In this document: in pieces, positions 61,491 to 64,000 of the stretch | Numbering within the stretch: the stretch's first letter is position 1 | How the letters are laid out: each line of letters starts with the position of its first letter | Assembly: GCF_003003075.1 (NCBI RefSeq) | Contig: NZ_PVTX01000002.1 | Span: forward strand, 186,001 to 250,000 | Source: Isoptericola halotolerans | GTDB lineage: Bacteria > Actinomycetota > Actinomycetes > Actinomycetales > Cellulomonadaceae | DNA length: 64,000 nt | Direction: 5' to 3' | The notes under the pieces: model-generated | What the model was told of the DNA's origin: nothing | What the model saw: only the letters and a program-made list of their open reading frames with translations | Databases searched by the model: none | Made by a program: the position numbers and the translations under genes

Positions 61491-61982
61491 ATGACCGACC
61501 CGTACCAGCCGCCGCAGCCGTACTCGACCCCCGACTCCTCGGGCACGCCCGCCGGGGAGCCGCAGGGCGGCACACCGCACCACGACCCGTCGCAGCCCGG
61601 CACCGAGCAGGGCTACGGGCAGCAGCCCGGATACGGCCAGCAGCAGCCGTACGGCCAGCCCGGCTACCCGCCTGAGGGCTACGCGGCGCCCGGCTACCCG
61701 GCGGGGTACCAGCCGGCCTACGCCCCGGACCCGCCCGGCAAGACGATGGGGATCATCGGGTTCGTGCTGGCGTTCGTCATCGCGCCCGCCGGGATCGTGG
61801 TCTCGGCCATGGCCCTGTCGGAGTCGAAGAAGGTCGGCTACGACAACGCCCTGGGCAAGTGGGGGCTGTGGCTGTCGATCATCTTCACGGCGCTCGGCGT
61901 CCTGGCGGTCCTCGCCTACGTGCTGTTCTTCGTCTTCTTCATCGGCGCGATGGGCCTGTCCGCCGGCAGCTACTCCTACTGA
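61491..61982 (+). CDS. Proline/tyrosine/glutamine-rich membrane protein (DUF4190-like)
   Basis: A 163-residue protein. The first 80 residues are disordered and repetitive (EQGYGQQPGYGQQQPYGQ, then PGYPPEGYAAPGYPAGYQPA), followed by two membrane helices: MGIIGFVLAFVIAPAGIVVSAMAL (about 86-109) and LWLSIIFTALGVLAVLAYVLFFV. Layout is typical of actinobacterial DUF4190 proteins. AGGA lies about 7 bp upstream of the ATG. Role unknown. Confidence 0.8.
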   Translation: MTDPYQPPQPYSTPDSSGTPAGEPQGGTPHHDPSQPGTEQGYGQQPGYGQQQPYGQPGYPPEGYAAPGYPAGYQPAYAPDPPGKTMGIIGFVLAFVIAPAGIVVSAMALSESKKVGYDNALGKWGLWLSIIFTALGVLAVLAYVLFFVFFIGAMGLSAGSYSY

Positions 61983-61992
61983 ACCGCCCGCC

Positions 61993-63120
61993 TCAGGCGA
62001 AGAACGCCCGCAGGTCGGCGACGACGTCGTCCGGCACCTCGAGCGCTGCGAAGTGGCCCCCGCGCGGGAGCTCCGACCAGTGCTCGATGCGGGCGTTGTC
62101 CCGCTCGGCGAGGCTGCGGATCGTCTGGAAGTCGTCGGCGAACACGGCCACCCCGATCCGGCCGGTGCTGACCACGGGCTCCGCCTGGGCGCGCTGCTCG
62201 GCGTGGTACTGGCGCACCGCCGTCGCGTAGGTGTTGGTCAACCAGTAGAGCGTCGCCTGGGCCAGCACCTGCTCGGGCCGCACGAGCGACGTGCCGTTGC
62301 CGAAGCTCTCGAAGAGCTCGTGGTAGGCCAGCACCGCGACCGGCGAGTCCGCGAGACCCGCGGCGACCGTCTGCGGCCGCGACGCGTTCATGGTGTTGTA
62401 GGCGCCCACCGACCGGAACCACTGCATGTGCTCCAGCGCCGCGTACTCCCGCGGGCCGAAGGAGTCCATCTCGCCCTCGGCCCCGGACGGGAACGAGAAG
62501 AGCTGGAGCACGTGCGCCCCGAGGAACCCCTCCGGGTCGACGACGGCGAGCTCCCGGCCGACGAGCGCGCCGTTGTCGCTGCCGTGCACCCCGTACGCGT
62601 CGTAGCCGAGCGCGCGCATGAGGGTGTCGTACGCCCGCGCGACCTGCGCCGTCGTCCAGCTCTCGCCGACCAGGGGCGTCGAGAAGCCGAACCCGGGCAC
62701 GGACGGGATCACCAGGTGGAAGGCGTCCTCGGCCCGGCCGCCGTGGGCGACCGGGTCGACCAGCGGGTCGATCATGTCGAGGAAGTCGAGCACGGAGCCC
62801 GGGTAGGTGTGGGCGAGCAGCAGCGGCGTCGCGTCCGCGTGCTCGGAACGGACGTGCAGGAAGTGGATCGGCTGGCCGTCGATCTCCGTGCGGAAGCCCG
62901 GGTAGGCCGCCAGGAGGGCCTCGACGGCGCGCCAGTCGAAGTCCTTCCACCGCTCGACCATGTCGCGCAGGTAGGACTCCGGCGTGCCGTACTCCCACGA
63001 GTCGCCGGGGGCGGCGGGGGCGAAGCGGGTGCGCTCGAGGCGCTCGTGCAGGTCGTCCAGGTCCGCCTGCGGGACCTCGACGGCGAAGGGGCGGATCGTG
63101 AGCTCGGTGGTGGTGTCCAT
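61993..63120 (-). CDS. Epoxide hydrolase family protein
   Basis: A 375-residue alpha/beta hydrolase with an N-terminal EHN segment (IRPFAVEVPQADLDDLHERL, TRFAPAAPGDSWEYGTPESYLRDM). Oxyanion loop is HTYPGSVLDFLDMIDPL (family norm HGWPGS), nucleophile Asp172 in YGVHGSDNGALVGRELA (norm GGDWG), histidine in LPRGGHFAALEVPDDV, and SVPGFGFSTP is the usual Pro-Gly-Phe-Gly segment. It would hydrolyse epoxides to diols. ATG 63120 has GGGAG upstream. Divergent from a regulator gene 121 bp away. Confidence 0.92.
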   Translation of the reverse strand: MDTTTELTIRPFAVEVPQADLDDLHERLERTRFAPAAPGDSWEYGTPESYLRDMVERWKDFDWRAVEALLAAYPGFRTEIDGQPIHFLHVRSEHADATPLLLAHTYPGSVLDFLDMIDPLVDPVAHGGRAEDAFHLVIPSVPGFGFSTPLVGESWTTAQVARAYDTLMRALGYDAYGVHGSDNGALVGRELAVVDPEGFLGAHVLQLFSFPSGAEGEMDSFGPREYAALEHMQWFRSVGAYNTMNASRPQTVAAGLADSPVAVLAYHELFESFGNGTSLVRPEQVLAQATLYWLTNTYATAVRQYHAEQRAQAEPVVSTGRIGVAVFADDFQTIRSLAERDNARIEHWSELPRGGHFAALEVPDDVVADLRAFFA

Positions 63121-63241
63121 GGCGACTCTCCCGGTGTCGGCGCGGGGCTCGTGCCCTGCTGCTGTCTCCGACGCTAGAAGGGATTCAGGAACGTTTCGCT
63201 CCGGTATTCTGCACCGGTCGCGATGATCTCGGAGGAACCTC
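63121..63241. promoter_or_regulatory. Divergent promoter of epoxide hydrolase and WYL-type regulator
   Basis: TATTCT at 63205-63210 is a likely -10 for the + strand gene; GGAGGA precedes its ATG. The stretch ATTCAGGAACGTTTC is AT-rich relative to the surroundings and may carry regulator sites for both genes. Confidence 0.4.
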
Positions 63242-64000
63242 ATGACGGCCACCTCGGCCCGCCTGCTCGCGCTGCTCGGCCTGCTCCAGTCCCGCCCGGA
63301 CTGGAGCGGCGCCGAGCTCGCCGCACGCCTCGGTGTCACCGACCGCACCGTCCGCCACGACGTCGCCCGGCTGCGCGAGCTCGGCTACCCCGTGGACTCG
63401 GTACGCGGCCCCGGCGGCCGGTACCGGCTCGGCGCCGGCGCGCGCCTGCCCCCGCTCCTGCTGGACGACGCCGAGGCCGTCGCCGTCGCCGTCGGCCTCC
63501 GCTCCGCGACAGGGACCGCCGGGTTCGAGGAGTCCGGCCAGTCCGCCCTGACGAAGCTGGAGCAGGTCATGCCGGACCGCCTGCGACGCCGGCTCGCCGC
63601 CCTGCGCTCGGCCAGCACGGCCGGCCCCGCCAACACCGACTCCGACGTCGAGGACCCGCCGGTCGATCCCGACACCCTGACCGCCGTCGCCGACGCGATC
63701 CGCGACCACCGAGGGCTGCGGGCCTTCTACCAGGGCGAGCCCGTCGAGCTCGAGCCGTACCACCTCGTCGCGTGGCAGCGGCGGTGGTTCCTGGTGGCCC
63801 GCGCCGCCACCGGCGACGGCTGGGCTCCGTACCGCGTCGACTGGCTCCGGCTGCGCACCCCCGGCGGGCGCAGGTTCACCCCGGCACCGTTCCCGGGCGA
63901 CCTCACCGAGTTCGTGGTCCGCGAGGTCGCCCGGACCGGGTGGGCCGTGCACGCCCGCATCGTCGTGGACGCCACGGCGGAGCAGGTGCTGGCCCGCATC
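63242..64000 (+). CDS. HTH/WYL-domain transcriptional regulator (3' end cut by window)
   Basis: First 253 residues of a DeoR-like/WYL regulator. The N-terminal winged helix is RLLALLGLLQSRPDWSGAEL, AARLGVTDRTVRHDVARLREL, GYPVDSVRGPGGRYRLG. A linker with LLLDDAEAVAVAVGLRSATG (YafY-like) leads to the WYL domain: LRAFYQGEPVELEPYHLVAW, QRRWFLVARAATGDGWAPYRVDWL. WYL domains sense nucleic acid or small ligands in phage-defence and other regulators. GGAGG lies 6 bp upstream of ATG 63242. Divergent from the epoxide hydrolase gene, its probable target. Confidence 0.92.
   Translation, partial: MTATSARLLALLGLLQSRPDWSGAELAARLGVTDRTVRHDVARLRELGYPVDSVRGPGGRYRLGAGARLPPLLLDDAEAVAVAVGLRSATGTAGFEESGQSALTKLEQVMPDRLRRRLAALRSASTAGPANTDSDVEDPPVDPDTLTAVADAIRDHRGLRAFYQGEPVELEPYHLVAWQRRWFLVARAATGDGWAPYRVDWLRLRTPGGRRFTPAPFPGDLTEFVVREVARTGWAVHARIVVDATAEQVLARI

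Overview
The window is high-GC DNA (about 73% by eye) with dense coding, many GTG starts, 4-bp start/stop overlaps (ATGA, GTGA, TTGA) and several apparently leaderless promoters. These traits, plus an HspR-type HAIR operator, 11-bp PHO-box direct repeats, a fused oleBC gene, a MetP/MetS transporter and an Excalibur-domain protein, point to a chromosomal segment of an actinobacterium. A Micrococcales member close to Cellulomonadaceae/Promicromonosporaceae is my inference. No rRNA, tRNA, CRISPR array, prophage or insertion sequence was seen.

Layout. 0-2.4 kb: end of a secreted endonuclease/exonuclease/phosphatase, a GNAT acetyltransferase, and a divergent HxlR regulator / RidA pair. 2.5-7.4 kb: an oleA-oleBC-oleD operon for long-chain olefins (head-to-head fatty acyl condensation, beta-lactone formation and decarboxylation). 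7.6-12.8 kb: threonine-aldolase-like enzyme, a wHTH+DUF559 nuclease-like gene bracketed by two homologous palindromes, SRPBCC protein, GH3 lipoprotein, secreted basic protein. 13.1-17 kb: PitA phosphate transporter with a small membrane partner and PHO boxes, then an oligopeptidase B-like S9 peptidase. 17.3-24.5 kb: a branched-chain amino acid ABC system (livHMGF) separated from its binding protein by a second DUF559 gene that is bracketed by inverted arrays of a 20-bp repeat (core GCCGAGGTAGTG). 24.6-31.7 kb: aldo/keto reductase, cold-shock protein, a hypothetical protein, a fourth repeat array, a RecB-like nuclease-helicase, and an Excalibur protein. 31.8-37.4 kb: small export protein, two-component system with coupled dienelactone hydrolase, ECF sigma/anti-sigma pair and a secreted protein. 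37.4-42.1 kb: polar amino acid ABC transporter and MetPS. 42.2-47.4 kb: alditol oxidase, AlkZ-like glycosylase, GH51 arabinofuranosidase and divergent LacI regulator. 47.4-54.1 kb: STAS protein, YbaK deacylase/DUF2087/VanY-type peptidase operon, and pxpA-pxpBC 5-oxoprolinase genes. 54.1-64 kb: two M20 hydrolases, Hsp20, a toxin-antitoxin-like island, methyltransferase, VOC protein, siderophore-interacting protein, epoxide hydrolase, WYL-type regulator (cut by the window end).

The most unusual content is not a protein pathway but a repeat landscape. (i) Seventeen copies of a 20-bp-period repeat lie in four arrays at 21.58-27.0 kb. (ii) A set of long, nearly perfect palindromes (stems of 18-32 bp) includes two lying in frame exactly at the junction of fused genes (oleB/oleC and pxpB/pxpC). 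(iii) Both DUF559 nuclease-like genes are bracketed by symmetric repeats. I propose, as inference only, that these DUF559 proteins and the palindromic repeats form a linked selfish or repeat-spreading system.
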